A stretch of 6,514 nt of DNA. Source: Candidatus Didemnitutus sp. GTDB taxonomy: Bacteria; Verrucomicrobiota; Verrucomicrobiia; Opitutales; Opitutaceae. Shown piece after piece: positions 6,468-6,514 of the stretch. The translations under genes and the position numbers were made by a program. The notes under the pieces are model-generated. The model did not search any database and was not told the origin of the DNA. It worked only from the letters and a program-made list of their open reading frames with translations. The first letter of the stretch is position 1, and every line of letters begins with the position of its first letter. Where the stretch lies: contig JAUXOH010000464.1 of the NCBI GenBank assembly GCA_030682505.1, forward strand, positions 1 through 6,514, written 5' to 3'.

Positions 6468-6486
6468 GATCCGTGTCATCCGTGGT
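6468..6486. repeat. Short dispersed-repeat-like tract (GTGTCATCCGTGG)
   Basis: GATCCGTGTCATCCGTGGT resembles the ATCCGTGTAATCCGTGG sequence that I remember as common between genes in many bacteria. It contains its own near direct repeat, ATCCGTG twice. It adjoins the inverted repeat in the same leader. Confidence 0.4.
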
Positions 6487-6514
6487 AAAAAGATTGGGTT
6501 TGGTTCAGTCATGG

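Larger units (their letters stand above)
6327..6514. other. Leader region upstream of gene 1, no gene seen
   Basis: 188 bases to the window edge. A 61-codon open frame crosses it and stops directly before the gene 1 ATG, but its translation (NHRDTEVTEVETE, SVPPWLKN) is what this repeat type gives in random frames, so I do not call a gene. I found no convincing -35/-10 pair, terminator or Shine-Dalgarno; the operon promoter may lie further upstream, outside the window. Confidence 0.5.

Noticed and set aside
6327..6512. 61-codon minus-strand open frame directly before gene 1
   Set aside because: Its product is the translation of repeat-like DNA (HRDTEVTE, SVPPWLKN), a familiar spurious prediction; no ribosome binding site seen.

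Overview
The window is GC-rich bacterial DNA that is coding almost from end to end on the minus strand. It holds three tandem paralogous genes, read from right to left. Each starts with a TIR domain (SDxTKAVFLSYA at the N terminus), then a variable linker, one transmembrane helix and a large C-terminal region of presumed sensor modules. The architecture, the gene family as I remember it and the dispersed repeats all suggest a Gram-negative bacterium, most likely Verrucomicrobiota of the Opitutaceae type. That assignment is from memory and inference, not from any marker gene.

Layout: 6514-6327 is a short 5' leader made largely of dispersed-repeat-like sequence. Gene 1 (6326-3996, 776 aa) is TIR, TM, TolB-N/FlgO-like domain, then TPRs. 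Gene 2 (3999-895, 1034 aa from a GTG start) is TIR, TM and two tandem copies of a ~400-residue TPR module, with no TolB-like domain. Gene 3 (898 to the left edge, 299 codons visible) is TIR, TM and the start of a TolB-like domain, and runs out of the window. Both junctions are 4-base stop/start overlaps (GTGA and ATGA), so the three are almost certainly one translationally coupled operon.

How they may work together: the TIR domains keep the conserved glutamate that is catalytic in NAD+-cleaving TIRs. The predicted topology puts TIR in the cytoplasm and TolB-like/TPR modules in the periplasm. The set therefore looks like a family of single-pass membrane receptors with the same TIR output and different sensing domains, perhaps forming mixed TIR assemblies. 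NADase activity, a defence role and the topology are inferences.

The most unusual feature is that the linkers on either side of the TM helix in all three genes are built from repeat-like DNA. Genes 2 and 3 each carry a different REP-like inverted pair (BIME-like, with 5'-GTAG feet and hairpins) at the same point, just after the TIR domain, read in the same frame as Val-Gly-Ala. Gene 1 carries a different dispersed repeat (CCCTGAGCTTGTCGAA type) just after its TM helix. Gene 2 has a G-quadruplex-capable tandem repeat and gene 3 a short 7-mer repeat in the post-TM linker.
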